Source: MGIIb-O1 sp002457595 (GTDB lineage Archaea; Thermoplasmatota; Poseidoniia; Poseidoniales; Thalassarchaeaceae). Taken from it: a stretch of DNA of 54,562 bases. Position 1 is the stretch's first letter. The number at the start of each line of letters is the position of its first letter. The position numbers and the translations under genes are program-made. The stretch spans positions 1-54,562 of the forward strand of contig JBJLBO010000003.1 in the NCBI GenBank assembly GCA_045568115.1. The letters run 5' to 3'. Shown here piece by piece: positions 31,530 through 40,450 of this stretch. The notes beneath the pieces are model-generated. The model was not told the origin of the DNA, made no database searches, and worked only from the letters and a program-made list of their open reading frames with translations.

Positions 31530-33122
31530 TCAATGCAAAAATAGGCGCTGGCCTGTGAATATCATCGCCATTCCGTGCTCATCCGCGGCATCGATACATT
31601 CCTGATCGCGCATTGACCCACCTGGTTGCACTACGGTTGTAACGCCAATCTCGTGGGCGGTATCTATTCCGTCTCTGAATGGGAAAAATGCGTCGGACAC
31701 CATCATTGAACCTGCTGCTCTCTCTCCCGCTCTACGCGCTGCGATTCGAACTGCTTCAACTCGGCTTGTCTGCCCAGGGCCAACTCCCACAGTAGCGAAT
31801 CCGGAATCGGTTTGAGCAACTAGAACAATTGAGTTTGATTTCACTTCACTAAGTACAGTCGAGCCGAAGCGAGCAAGGGCCACTAACTCAGCATCCGCGT
31901 CGGCCTTGGTTACGCATTTTACAGAAGACCAATCTACAGAGGGGGGGCCTTGCACTTGTGCCACCCAACCGCCATCTAACTGACGGATTCTAACCTCATC
32001 CTCACGAGGTGTGAATTCTTCTAGAGTTAACATTCGACGATTCTTTTTCTCTGATAGGATTTCCAGCGCCTCATCGTCAAATCCGGGTGCTACTATGCAC
32101 TCAAGGAAATGGCCTCCTATTGCCTCAGCGGTCTCTTTTTGTACAATATCAGTAAATGCAATTACACAACCAAAAGCAGATTCGGGGTCACTCGCCAAAG
32201 CATTCTGCCACGCACCTACCTGAGTCACATCTATTGCCGCTCCACATGGATTTGTGTGCTTGATTACAACGCATCCTTGTGAGTGCTTTTCATCTAAATC
32301 TCGTAACAGTCCGCGTGCTATGCGAAGAGCGCCGTCAAGGTCTAGATAATTGTTGAAGGAGAGCGCTTTGCCGCCATGTTGTACTGCAGAAGCCAGCCCT
32401 ACTGGGCCTGTTGCATTCGCTGCAGGATAGAAGGCCGCTGGTTGGTGAGGATTCTCACCATATCGCAACTCGGTGCCTACTTCACTAGCAACATGAATGC
32501 GAGATGGGATTGATGGTGAATTGAATCGGGTTTCTAACTCGCTCGATACTGCAGCATCGTAGGCAGCTGTTCTCTGGAATGCTTCGAGGGCTAACTGCTT
32601 ACGGTGTTCAAGGCTGACTCCTGAAGGGTTTCCTTGAGAAGATGCTAGAGCCTCAATAACTGCTGAATATTGATCAGCGGAAGTGAGCACTAAGCAATCC
32701 TTGTGGTTTTTCGCCGCGGAGCGAATCATAGTTGGCCCACCTATGTCGATCATCTCAATCAATTCAGAATCTGGAGCAGGGGGGTCCTTGGCGGCAACTG
32801 ACTCGAATGGGTAGAGATTGACGCAGACTAAGTCAACGGTGCGATACCCTAGTTCTGCGAGCATTTTCATATCGTCATCACGTTCGCGTCTAACCAATAT
32901 CCCACCATGCACGGCAGGGTGTAGTGTTTTGACTCGCCCATCAAAACACTCAGGGTGCCCTGTCGCATCACTGACATCGATTACCGATAGTCCTGCTTCC
33001 CTCAATTTACGAGAGGTGCCGCCCGTCGAAAGTAACTCCCAACCTAAGTCGCTGAGAGCCTGTCCCAGTTCGACAATGCCGTCCTTGTGGAAGACGCTCA
33101 ACAAGGCGCGAGGCGCTGTCAT
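31530..33122 (-). CDS. purH: Bifunctional AICAR formyltransferase / IMP cyclohydrolase
   Basis: PurH performs the last two steps of IMP synthesis. The N-terminal cyclohydrolase domain shows RALLSVFHKDGIVE, LLSTGGTSRKLREAG, HPECFDGRVKTLHPAVHGG and DLVCVNLYPFE. The C-terminal transformylase domain has RYGENPHQPAAFY, LSFNNYLDLDGAL, the catalytic Lys-His in CVVIKHTNPCGAA, and a SDAFFPFRDGID motif. Full length (about 530 aa) and both domains are intact. ATG 33122 begins at the family start; ATG 33140 would add six residues. It ends next to the convergent NikR-like gene and, with purN, completes folate-dependent formyl steps. Confidence 0.96.
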   Translation of the reverse strand: MTAPRALLSVFHKDGIVELGQALSDLGWELLSTGGTSRKLREAGLSVIDVSDATGHPECFDGRVKTLHPAVHGGILVRRERDDDMKMLAELGYRTVDLVCVNLYPFESVAAKDPPAPDSELIEMIDIGGPTMIRSAAKNHKDCLVLTSADQYSAVIEALASSQGNPSGVSLEHRKQLALEAFQRTAAYDAAVSSELETRFNSPSIPSRIHVASEVGTELRYGENPHQPAAFYPAANATGPVGLASAVQHGGKALSFNNYLDLDGALRIARGLLRDLDEKHSQGCVVIKHTNPCGAAIDVTQVGAWQNALASDPESAFGCVIAFTDIVQKETAEAIGGHFLECIVAPGFDDEALEILSEKKNRRMLTLEEFTPREDEVRIRQLDGGWVAQVQGPPSVDWSSVKCVTKADADAELVALARFGSTVLSEVKSNSIVLVAQTDSGFATVGVGPGQTSRVEAVRIAARRAGERAAGSMMVSDAFFPFRDGIDTAHEIGVTTVVQPGGSMRDQECIDAADEHGMAMIFTGQRLFLH

Positions 33123-33169
33123 AACTCGGCGTGGTGGCATCGGGTTTGAAGTGTTCGTGGGCAGCGATT

Positions 33170-34744
33170 TCAGTCGCCTCTAGCACTGATGACTTGGTCA
33201 ATGCGTAACATGCTCATCGATGTCTCGGTAGCGGACTCAAGTCCATCTTCGATTACTGCACGAGGATGCCAAACTCCCGTAACATCACCAACTTCCCCAT
33301 TGGCTTGGATTCCAATTGGAGTTTCTGATCCTTCTCGTGCTGCTGTTCGCATCTCAAGTACGGAGTCGAGGATGTCCTTTCCTGCGTTCGATGCAAGAGT
33401 AGAGGGAATTGTTTCCATAGCACGGGCGAATGCGTCCATTGCCAATCGTGCCCGTCCCGGTTCTGATTCACTGGCTTCCCTTACTGCCTGAGCTATGCGT
33501 GTATGGCTAGCACCGCCACCAGGGAGTAATTCTCCAGTTTCATGGGCGAGACTCATTGCTCTGAGCGCATCATGGAGTCCTCGGATTATCTCTTCCGTTG
33601 CGGTTTCTCCAGCCCCCCCTACCGCTAATGTGACTACGCCAGGATTAGTACAATCATCGATTGTAATTATGTCTTCAACTTGATCTGTGGCTTGTCTTCT
33701 CTCCCAATGCACACTTCCTGCCACACCAAGGTCGCTAGAAGACGCATCTAGAATTGAGTCGATTTTTATCGCGCCCGTTGCCTTAGCTGCATTATGTAAT
33801 TCTGATTCATCGAGTTCAGGAATTACAAGTATACCTTCATCAGCCAGATCATGAAGGATGTCACGGTCAATCTCTCCCCCGCATAGTACCAACTTCGCAC
33901 CCGTTCCGATTAAGGCTTGTGCGATTTCTTCCTTGCGTGATTGTTCGGCCTCAATAAATCCGTCAAGGTTCTCGGCCGAAGTAATTTGAATTTCTGCTGA
34001 ACGCGTCATCTTCCGTATCTTGATGTCACTGCCTATGACTGCGGTAGGTGCATTGTTGATGTTATTGGGGAATGTGTCCATCAATACCCTACGACGGACT
34101 ACTATTCCGCGCACTAAGCGGCTATCTCTCAGACCGCCTGAACCTGATTTGAACATAGCAACGTGTTCGGCACTAGGTGCTTCTACTGAGTTTTTGACGG
34201 CATTAAGAGCGTCTCTAACAAGAGGTGCGAATACGTCGATTGCTGCTTCAGCCCCTTTTCCTGTTAATGCGGTATTTGCCACACCTAACAAACGCTCATC
34301 ATCCAAAGCAACAGAATCAGAGTCCATCTGGGACAATGCAACACCCATCGCCTTTCGATATCCATCTACGAGAGTTAGTGGGTGCAATCCCTTCGAGAGT
34401 AAGGTGTTGGCCTCTTCTAGTAATGAGCCGCAAAGAAGCATTGTTGTGGTGACGCCATCACCACAGGCTTCTTCCTGAGAATTACCCATTGAAACCATCA
34501 TCTTAGCTGCTGGGTGCTTGACCATTAACTCAGCAACAATCTTCGCTCCATCGTTGGTAACTGCTGTTGAGCCGTCGGATTTGTAGAGCATTTTGTCTAA
34601 TCCTCTAGGGCCATACGTTGGCTTGAGAAGATCAGAAAATACACGAGCCGCGATGATAAGTTTCTCCTGAACAGCAGTACCACTGGTGACACTTGTGGAT
34701 TCGCTGACCACGACCACTGGAGGCTTGCCTTCACCCTCGCTCAT
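33170..34744 (-). CDS. Thermosome subunit (group II chaperonin)
   Basis: This is an archaeal Hsp60-type chaperonin subunit that folds proteins in a two-ring ATP-driven cage. Typical motifs are LKPTYGPRGLDKML, VTNDGAKIV, the ATP-site GDGVTTTMLL, LGVANTALTGKG and, near the C-terminus, ELLPGGGASH and VEVLEMRT-like ILDSVLEMRTAA. At 524 residues it is normal length. ATG 34744 gives the expected N-terminus (MSEGEGKPPVVV); ATG 34798 would add an unconserved leader overlapping the upstream gene. Confidence 0.95.
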   Translation of the reverse strand: MSEGEGKPPVVVVSESTSVTSGTAVQEKLIIAARVFSDLLKPTYGPRGLDKMLYKSDGSTAVTNDGAKIVAELMVKHPAAKMMVSMGNSQEEACGDGVTTTMLLCGSLLEEANTLLSKGLHPLTLVDGYRKAMGVALSQMDSDSVALDDERLLGVANTALTGKGAEAAIDVFAPLVRDALNAVKNSVEAPSAEHVAMFKSGSGGLRDSRLVRGIVVRRRVLMDTFPNNINNAPTAVIGSDIKIRKMTRSAEIQITSAENLDGFIEAEQSRKEEIAQALIGTGAKLVLCGGEIDRDILHDLADEGILVIPELDESELHNAAKATGAIKIDSILDASSSDLGVAGSVHWERRQATDQVEDIITIDDCTNPGVVTLAVGGAGETATEEIIRGLHDALRAMSLAHETGELLPGGGASHTRIAQAVREASESEPGRARLAMDAFARAMETIPSTLASNAGKDILDSVLEMRTAAREGSETPIGIQANGEVGDVTGVWHPRAVIEDGLESATETSMSMLRIDQVISARGD

Positions 34745-34788
34745 CGGCTCGCCGACCAATGAGGGCGTCAAGAACCCTTGCGAGATTA

Positions 34789-35172
34789 CTAATTCCACCA
34801 GTTGCCATCAGATTCCAGAGAGGGATGGTTTTCAGGAATCTCTCTCCAGCTCTTCAAATCCACCATATAGACAGTATTCCTAGTCTCGACCAGGGTCGTG
34901 CCGTGCTCGTCGAATTCCATCCCTAGTATACTCGAGGTCTTGACTCTTTGATTTCCAAGTTTTGGATGATTTGTAACATTGCCCTTCAACCTCCCATCGA
35001 TTATCTTAGCGTCATTCATGGAGACTACTGCCTTGTTATTGAGAGAAGGATTGTCTAGTTCGGCTGAAGGTGCTTCTTTGGTCTTCGAGAATCTTTTACT
35101 TATTTCTTGGATGGTAAATCCTATGATCCAGAATACAATGAAGGCACGAAGGCATAATTCCTCTTCAACCAT
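34789..35172 (-). CDS. Hypothetical protein with N-terminal membrane helix
   Basis: The 127-residue protein has a hydrophobic segment at about residues 7-23 (LRAFIVFWIIGFTIQEI), probably a membrane anchor or signal, followed by a polar region. The second half contains a beta-rich stretch (SSILGMEFDEHGTTLVETRNTVYMVD). No family is recognised. It sits between the thermosome and PINA-like genes on the same strand, 25 nt after the latter's stop region. Confidence 0.55.
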   Translation of the reverse strand: MVEEELCLRAFIVFWIIGFTIQEISKRFSKTKEAPSAELDNPSLNNKAVVSMNDAKIIDGRLKGNVTNHPKLGNQRVKTSSILGMEFDEHGTTLVETRNTVYMVDLKSWREIPENHPSLESDGNWWN

Positions 35173-35197
35173 TCAATCATCTCAACATAGGAGGTTA

Positions 35198-36568
35198 TCA
35201 ACGTCGTCCGCGTTTTCCCTTCTTGCCGCCTTTGCGCTTGTTGCCAGAATGTTCCCAATGGCGGCCTCCACGGCTTCGCCATTCTTCCATATCTCCGCCG
35301 CCGCCCCAAGAATCTCGCTCGATCCTCTTTCGTAGACCTCTTGGCAATTCAGTTACTGATTTGACATTCAGTTTGATTCCCCCTACGTCCTTCTCTAGTG
35401 AGCGGATTGCATCACCACCTGGGCCTACCATTGCTCCAATTGCAGAGTCATCAACATAGATGTCTGCCGAAGCATCGGTAAGGAATTGCGCATGTAAAAC
35501 TGCGATTCCAGACAGGCGTGATGCTTCTCGCTTGAGTTCTTCACCCGCCATCCTCCAAGCAGGGCTGCCGCCTTCGCCTGCACGTCCCCCAACTGGTACG
35601 ACTGCTATCTCGGAGCCGAAAGCGAACATCTCGTGTGTAAGTTCTCCACTTGGGAAGCGTTTGATTTCAATCACTGGGCGAGAAAGATCGGATTCCATAC
35701 CTGTTGGGGCACGGACTACCATTCTCAACTCAAGTACTTCGTTTACCTTACCTTTCTCGATGTTAATCACCGTATCAAGAACTTGTGAAATTAAACCGAG
35801 TTCAACCTTGCCTACCAACCTCTGGATGGCTTCCAGTGCACTGTTTGCATGAGTCACTCCAAGTAAGCCCACACCAGCCAACCGTACATCTCCGAATATC
35901 TCGAAATCTCTGGCTCGACGTACTTCATCGAAAATTACGAAGTCGGGTCTGACAAGGAAAATCACTTCCGCGGTTTTCTCCAAATCGCCCTCTAATGGTG
36001 CGTATTGAGTGACTCTTTGTGGGACTTGTAAATCACGTGGTGCTTCCATGGTCTTGACCATGGCGCCAACCGTCTCATCGAGGTGGGCTGCGATTGCTTG
36101 AGCGAAGGTGGTTTTTCCTGAACCTGGTTTTCCGACAACGAAAATACCTCTGTGGTGATCTGATACTCGGCGAATTAGTTCATCTGGTAATTCATAATCA
36201 CTCAACTTCAAGTGAGCTACTGGGCGAACAACTGTGATTTCCCATGCTTCGGAAAAAGGCGGCCATGCGCAGGTTACACGAAGGTCTCCAATTTGCATTA
36301 TTCGGCAACCTTCACGCTCAATTTCAACGAAGCAATCCGAACGTGCTTCATTTTGCTCAATAACCAATTGTAATTCTTCACTCAATGCCTCTAGAGATGG
36401 TTTGTCCCAAGAATCTGTATTTACTTCTTCTAACCTCAATTCAGAAATATGTCCGGCTTTCACACGAGGAGGGCACTCTGCCTTCAAGAATACAGTCGAT
36501 GCCGTTTCATCGGCAAGCAGTGCCTCTAGTGATTCAGGAAGAGGAGGGTGGTCGCCGAAGGCTGCCAT
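35198..36568 (-). CDS. PINA/COG1855-like PilT-type ATPase with KH domain, lacking the PIN nuclease domain
   Basis: The core matches the archaeal PIN-ATPase family: RPVAHLKLSDYELPDEL, Walker A VVGKPGSGKTTFAQAI, VKTMEAPRDLQVPQRVTQY, Walker B FVIFDEVRRARDFEIFGD, RLAGVGLLGVTHAN and VELGLISQVLDTVINIEKG. A KH domain (SAIGAMVGPGGDAIRSLEKDVG) and a basic Gly/Lys/Arg tail follow. In PINA homologues the ATPase is preceded by a PIN ribonuclease domain of about 150 residues. Here only about 40 residues precede the pre-ATPase region and no PIN acidic residues are visible. ATG 36568 is preferred to 36619. RNA binding through KH and tail is likely. Confidence 0.85.
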   Translation of the reverse strand: MAAFGDHPPLPESLEALLADETASTVFLKAECPPRVKAGHISELRLEEVNTDSWDKPSLEALSEELQLVIEQNEARSDCFVEIEREGCRIMQIGDLRVTCAWPPFSEAWEITVVRPVAHLKLSDYELPDELIRRVSDHHRGIFVVGKPGSGKTTFAQAIAAHLDETVGAMVKTMEAPRDLQVPQRVTQYAPLEGDLEKTAEVIFLVRPDFVIFDEVRRARDFEIFGDVRLAGVGLLGVTHANSALEAIQRLVGKVELGLISQVLDTVINIEKGKVNEVLELRMVVRAPTGMESDLSRPVIEIKRFPSGELTHEMFAFGSEIAVVPVGGRAGEGGSPAWRMAGEELKREASRLSGIAVLHAQFLTDASADIYVDDSAIGAMVGPGGDAIRSLEKDVGGIKLNVKSVTELPRGLRKRIERDSWGGGGDMEEWRSRGGRHWEHSGNKRKGGKKGKRGRR

Positions 36569-36631
36569 GATTGATTCGGCAGGCCCGCCGCCTTTCACCG
36601 TTGGGGAAATGAAATGCAACTCAGACTAGGG

Positions 36632-36958
36632 CTAATTTACGACATTAATCAACCATCTGGCAGTCATTGAACCAACAAAAGCCACACCTAAAGAGGCTGT
36701 AGCGGCGAATCCGAAATTACCAGTATAAATTGCATATTGAACTAGAGTGAGGGCGGCAATTGTTGCTAACTCGAAAAGGGTGTACTTATTCCAACCGGAT
36801 TCGGTTCGGATATGTTCTCTATTGACCCAAGATATCCAAAAAAGAGAAATGGTCCCTAATAGAAGAGCATGGCCTACTAGCCAACCCAAATCATTACCAA
36901 AAGTACTAACGATGTTATCTTGGAAGTCGCCAAAAACCATTGAGGCGAGGTCGAGCAT
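36632..36958 (-). CDS. Small membrane protein of unknown function
   Basis: The 108-residue protein has three hydrophobic segments, about residues 24-44, 61-79 and 84-104, and no recognised family. The short charged loop NREHIRTESGWNKY lies between the first two. It sits between threonine synthase and the PINA-like ATPase gene on the same strand, with about 40-60 nt on each side. Confidence 0.6.
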   Translation of the reverse strand: MLDLASMVFGDFQDNIVSTFGNDLGWLVGHALLLGTISLFWISWVNREHIRTESGWNKYTLFELATIAALTLVQYAIYTGNFGFAATASLGVAFVGSMTARWLINVVN

Positions 36959-36999
36959 GGTACTCCGAGTGACCTTCTGTTCTTCAATTCACAGGAGAA

Positions 37000-38289
37000 T
37001 CATTGACGAATAATGCGACGAATCTCGTCGATATCAGCACTAGCAGAGATGGGGGCGTTTGCTCTCTGTGAATTGATGCCATCCAGATTATTTGTATGAT
37101 ATTTTACAACCACATCTGGATCTTTTAATAGATGACCTGTGAGAATACCTACTACCTTATCCTCTGATTTGATAACTCCTTCCTCGACTAACCTTCGGAT
37201 ACCTGCAACTGTGGCACAGCTCGCTGGTTCGGCTCCAATTCCTGCAGCATCAACTAATGCTTTAGCATCCATTATTTGATTGTCTGAAACTTCAGTTACT
37301 ACACCATCCAATGCCTCAATACCTCGCATCGATTTGCGCCAAGAGACTGGTGATCCGATTTTGATCGCCGTAGCGATTGTATCGGCCTTGACCGGTACGA
37401 CATTTTCTCCATCTGACCATGCAGTATAGAGAGGGTTGGCCCCCGCTGCTTGAACTACAGCAATTCGGGGGAGGCTGTCGATAATGTTGAGTGCGTGTAA
37501 TTCAAGCAAACCCTTCGAAATTGCAGTATTATTTCCAAGATTTCCGCCCGGTAATACAATCCAATCAGGGACTTGCCAATCTAGGTCTTGCATTATCTCA
37601 AAGGCAATGGCTTTCTGACCCTCGATCCGGAATGGATTAATCGAATTTACAAGATAAATTCCTTCACTTGCACACACTTCTTGGACAAGTGCCATAGCGT
37701 CATCAAAATCTCCTTCAATTTGGATTGTTTTAGCGCCATATGCGAGTGCCTGACTTAGTTTCCCAAATGCTATCTTTCCTTCAGGGATGAATACAATTGC
37801 TTCAAGGCCTGAAATCGCTGCATAGGATGCCATTGAAGCAGAAGTGTTTCCTGTTGAAGCACAAGCTACTGCTTTCATTCCAAGATGTCTGGCGATGGTG
37901 ATTCCAGCAGTCATCCCACGATCCTTGAAAGAGCCTGTTGGATTTTCGCCCTCGTGCTTCAACCAAAGATTTGAGAGGCCTATTTCTGAGGCTACTAGGC
38001 TAGCATCATAGAGTTGTGTTGAGCCTTCTCCTCTCGTTACTGCAATGTTGCTGAGAGTTTCATCTCCGAGAGGGAGGATTAGTTCGCGAAAACGCCAGAC
38101 TCCTGAGCGGTCAAGAGGGTTTTTTGAGGAGAGTCGAGAATCAAAAGTCTCTCTGGAGATTTTGGAAGATGAGAGTTCATGAATTACATCAAGAGTACCT
38201 GAGCAATCACAACGATAACGAATTTCGAGACCGGGGTACTGTTTGCTGCAAACTGCGCATGCTAGATGCCATGATGCAGGGTCACTCAT
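37000..38289 (-). CDS. thrC: Threonine synthase
   Basis: ThrC converts O-phosphohomoserine to threonine using PLP. The protein begins with a zinc-ribbon-like motif (C11-x2-C14 ... C27-x-C29) typical of archaeal and related ThrC, followed by VTRGEGSTQLY, LKHEGENPTGSFKDRG with the PLP lysine, CASTGNTSASMA and VLPGGNLGNN as the phosphate-binding loop. Length (429 aa) is normal. The threonine/serine dehydratase of the same window (10866) would be a consumer of its product. The APH-family kinase at 43005 resembles ThrB2 homoserine kinases and could conceivably supply the substrate. Confidence 0.95.
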   Translation of the reverse strand: MSDPASWHLACAVCSKQYPGLEIRYRCDCSGTLDVIHELSSSKISRETFDSRLSSKNPLDRSGVWRFRELILPLGDETLSNIAVTRGEGSTQLYDASLVASEIGLSNLWLKHEGENPTGSFKDRGMTAGITIARHLGMKAVACASTGNTSASMASYAAISGLEAIVFIPEGKIAFGKLSQALAYGAKTIQIEGDFDDAMALVQEVCASEGIYLVNSINPFRIEGQKAIAFEIMQDLDWQVPDWIVLPGGNLGNNTAISKGLLELHALNIIDSLPRIAVVQAAGANPLYTAWSDGENVVPVKADTIATAIKIGSPVSWRKSMRGIEALDGVVTEVSDNQIMDAKALVDAAGIGAEPASCATVAGIRRLVEEGVIKSEDKVVGILTGHLLKDPDVVVKYHTNNLDGINSQRANAPISASADIDEIRRIIRQ

Positions 38290-38418
38290 TGCTTAGCGGA
38301 ATGGAATCCTCATATTGAACCCCACCGAATTAGAGCCTACCTCAATAATGGGCCATCGGCATAGAATAATGTGTTTATCTAATCAAAAAGGAGTTGCTGC
38401 TGATCCCTGTGTGCCCTC

Positions 38419-38427
38419 TTATCTAAT
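38419..38427 (+). promoter_or_regulatory. TATA-like box for the sulfotransferase gene
   Basis: TTATCTAAT is centred 29 nt upstream of the GTG start at 38452, the right distance for a short-leader archaeal promoter. An identical TTATCTAAT occurs at 38375-38383, 44 bp further upstream, and could be a second promoter or a duplicated site. Confidence 0.35.
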
Positions 38428-38451
38428 TACATTGCGTTTTCTCGAGAGGGT

Positions 38452-39306
38452 GTGGACATACCTGGCGTGTGGACTCTGAAGAAACTGATTGGTCGAATAA
38501 GACGCAAGTTATTCTCGGCGGGGCCAGAAAAGAAAATTCTGTTGATTAATCACCATAAGGTGGGTTCGGCCCTAATCTGGAAGATTTTCGTGCCCATGGC
38601 CCTCAGAACTGGTTGTACTATTCAGAAAATTCACGGAATAGCTAATGATGTTCCTGAAAATGCTGATATCGTCCAACTCATGCATGGGATTGTGGGCGAT
38701 AATTTTCCTACTGAAAATTTTCGCGGAGTAAGATTTGTTCGCGACCCACGAGATGTGATTGTTTCGGGTTTTCTGTACCACAAAAGATGTGCTGAGGAGT
38801 GGTGTACTAACATCCCTTCTAGTTACACGGACCTGGCGTATCCACAAGTCCCATGGCCAATTCAGCATTTGGAAGAGGTTGAGAAAAGAAAATGGATTGA
38901 TCTTCTGGATGGACGCTCTTACCAAGAAAACTTGTTGGGCAGGAGTCAGAATCAGGGGCTGATATTCGAAATGAATGGTTATGCGAGAATTACTATTGAA
39001 TCTATGTGTGCTTGGTTAGAGTCTGAAGATATATTGATAGTTCGAATTGAGGATTTGGCAACTAATTTTGACAATACTATTGCTGAAATCATGGAATGGG
39101 TTGGGTTGGATCGAGATTCTGTCCAAAAGGAGATAGATTATGCTAAAAAGCACGACATTTCAAGAATGACAAAAGAAGAAATTAGCGCCAATAGTCACAT
39201 TTCTAGCCCCAAATTAACAAAATGGAGAAGTTACTTTGATGATGAAGTGCTTCATAATTACCATGAGATGTTTGGAGATGCGCACGCTGCTCTGGGGTAT
39301 GAATAA
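38452..39306 (+). CDS. Sulfotransferase-family protein
   Basis: The fold of PAPS-dependent sulfotransferases is indicated by the 5'-phosphosulfate loop NHHKVGSALIW (about residues 33-43), the 3'-phosphate motif RFVRDPRDVIVSGFLYH (about 83-99), a RIEDLATNFD segment and a C-terminal KWRSYFDDE motif. Such enzymes transfer sulfate to hydroxyls of carbohydrates or other acceptors. It starts at GTG with a TATA-like box 29 nt upstream. Fourteen nt after it a glycosyltransferase gene begins, so modification of a surface polysaccharide or glycolipid is plausible. The acceptor is unknown. Confidence 0.85.
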   Translation: MDIPGVWTLKKLIGRIRRKLFSAGPEKKILLINHHKVGSALIWKIFVPMALRTGCTIQKIHGIANDVPENADIVQLMHGIVGDNFPTENFRGVRFVRDPRDVIVSGFLYHKRCAEEWCTNIPSSYTDLAYPQVPWPIQHLEEVEKRKWIDLLDGRSYQENLLGRSQNQGLIFEMNGYARITIESMCAWLESEDILIVRIEDLATNFDNTIAEIMEWVGLDRDSVQKEIDYAKKHDISRMTKEEISANSHISSPKLTKWRSYFDDEVLHNYHEMFGDAHAALGYE

Positions 39307-39320
39307 GTCGAGGTGGGGTT

Positions 39321-40367
39321 ATGGTAATTGGGTGGATTTCAACATGGAATGTGAAGTGTGGGATTTCTACCTACTCTGCAAATATACTAAAATATATTTC
39401 AAGTGATTATATTGTTTTAGCTGCTAATGATAATGATTTGATTAAAGAAGATGAAAATAATGTGCACAGATGTTGGAATAAAAATTCGGATAATTTTGCT
39501 AATTTAATTTCATGTATTGATAAAGAAAATATTCGAAAAGTGGTAATACAGCACCATACGGGTTTGATATTATTTCGAGATCTAAATAAACTCATATTAT
39601 TATTATTGAAAAATAATATTGACGTTTCCGTCACACTACACAATACAAAAGAAAGGTCCTTTTTTTTCCGAGCGAATAGTATCTATAGCGCAAAGATTGG
39701 GCTAAAATTGTGTAAGAATATATTTGTCCATAGTGTAGGAGATATGGGGCGGCTCAGAAAATTAGGAATTAATGACAATATAGTTCATGTCCCTCATGGA
39801 ATATATGATAATAATTCAGATTCAGAAGGTTTGTTTGTTCCGCAAGGAAAGGTGATGGGTACTTTTGGATTTATGATGCCTCATAAGGGCTTCACGAAAC
39901 TAATACAAGTATTTGCAGAACTTGAAGAATGGGATCACCTCATCATGCTTTGTTCAGAAAAAGAGGGTTTCTCTGAGGAGACAAAACTGTGCTTAGTGGA
40001 GATAAATAAATCTGGGTTGGAAAATAAAGTAACCCTTGACACCTCATTTCATAATCAAGATGTTATAATTTCAACACTTTCGAAATGTGATTTAGTGGTT
40101 TTTCCATATCAAAACACGAAGGAAAGTGCAAGTGGTGCAGTCAGGATGGCGGTTTCGGCAGGATCTGCAATTGCAGTCACGCCTTTGGATATTTTTTCCG
40201 ATATTGAAGGTGCAATAGTTATGAAAGGTACATCCGTAGAAAAAATGATTGACTCTATTTCTAACATAGATGAAAAGGCTATGGCCCTTTCAAGTGCAAA
40301 TATTAAATCCATGGGGGAAGAATTTCGATGGCCACACATTACAGGAAAAATTGAAAAATTAATTTGA
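39321..40367 (+). CDS. Glycosyltransferase, GT4-like
   Basis: The protein has a two-domain GT-B glycosyltransferase pattern. The N-terminal half begins IGWISTWNVKCGISTYSANI, typical of GT4 proteins. The C-terminal half contains GTFGFMMPHKGFTKLI, an acceptor-phosphate-like VVFPYQNTKESASGAVR segment and SAGSAIAVTPLDIF. The sugar donor cannot be deduced. The gene is markedly AT- and Asn/Ile-rich compared with its neighbours, which suggests recent horizontal acquisition. It follows the sulfotransferase gene closely. Confidence 0.82.
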   Translation: MVIGWISTWNVKCGISTYSANILKYISSDYIVLAANDNDLIKEDENNVHRCWNKNSDNFANLISCIDKENIRKVVIQHHTGLILFRDLNKLILLLLKNNIDVSVTLHNTKERSFFFRANSIYSAKIGLKLCKNIFVHSVGDMGRLRKLGINDNIVHVPHGIYDNNSDSEGLFVPQGKVMGTFGFMMPHKGFTKLIQVFAELEEWDHLIMLCSEKEGFSEETKLCLVEINKSGLENKVTLDTSFHNQDVIISTLSKCDLVVFPYQNTKESASGAVRMAVSAGSAIAVTPLDIFSDIEGAIVMKGTSVEKMIDSISNIDEKAMALSSANIKSMGEEFRWPHITGKIEKLI

Positions 40368-40450
40368 TTCGATAATCACGCTCAAATTATTGAATATCAG
40401 CAAGTTCAACGAACCGATGAAAAGATAGCAGATTATAGAGACGGCCATTC

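Noticed and set aside
33822..34478. Open frames on the plus strand opposite the thermosome gene
   Set aside because: They are antisense shadows of a highly conserved gene, with Ser/Ala/Pro-rich low-complexity translations.
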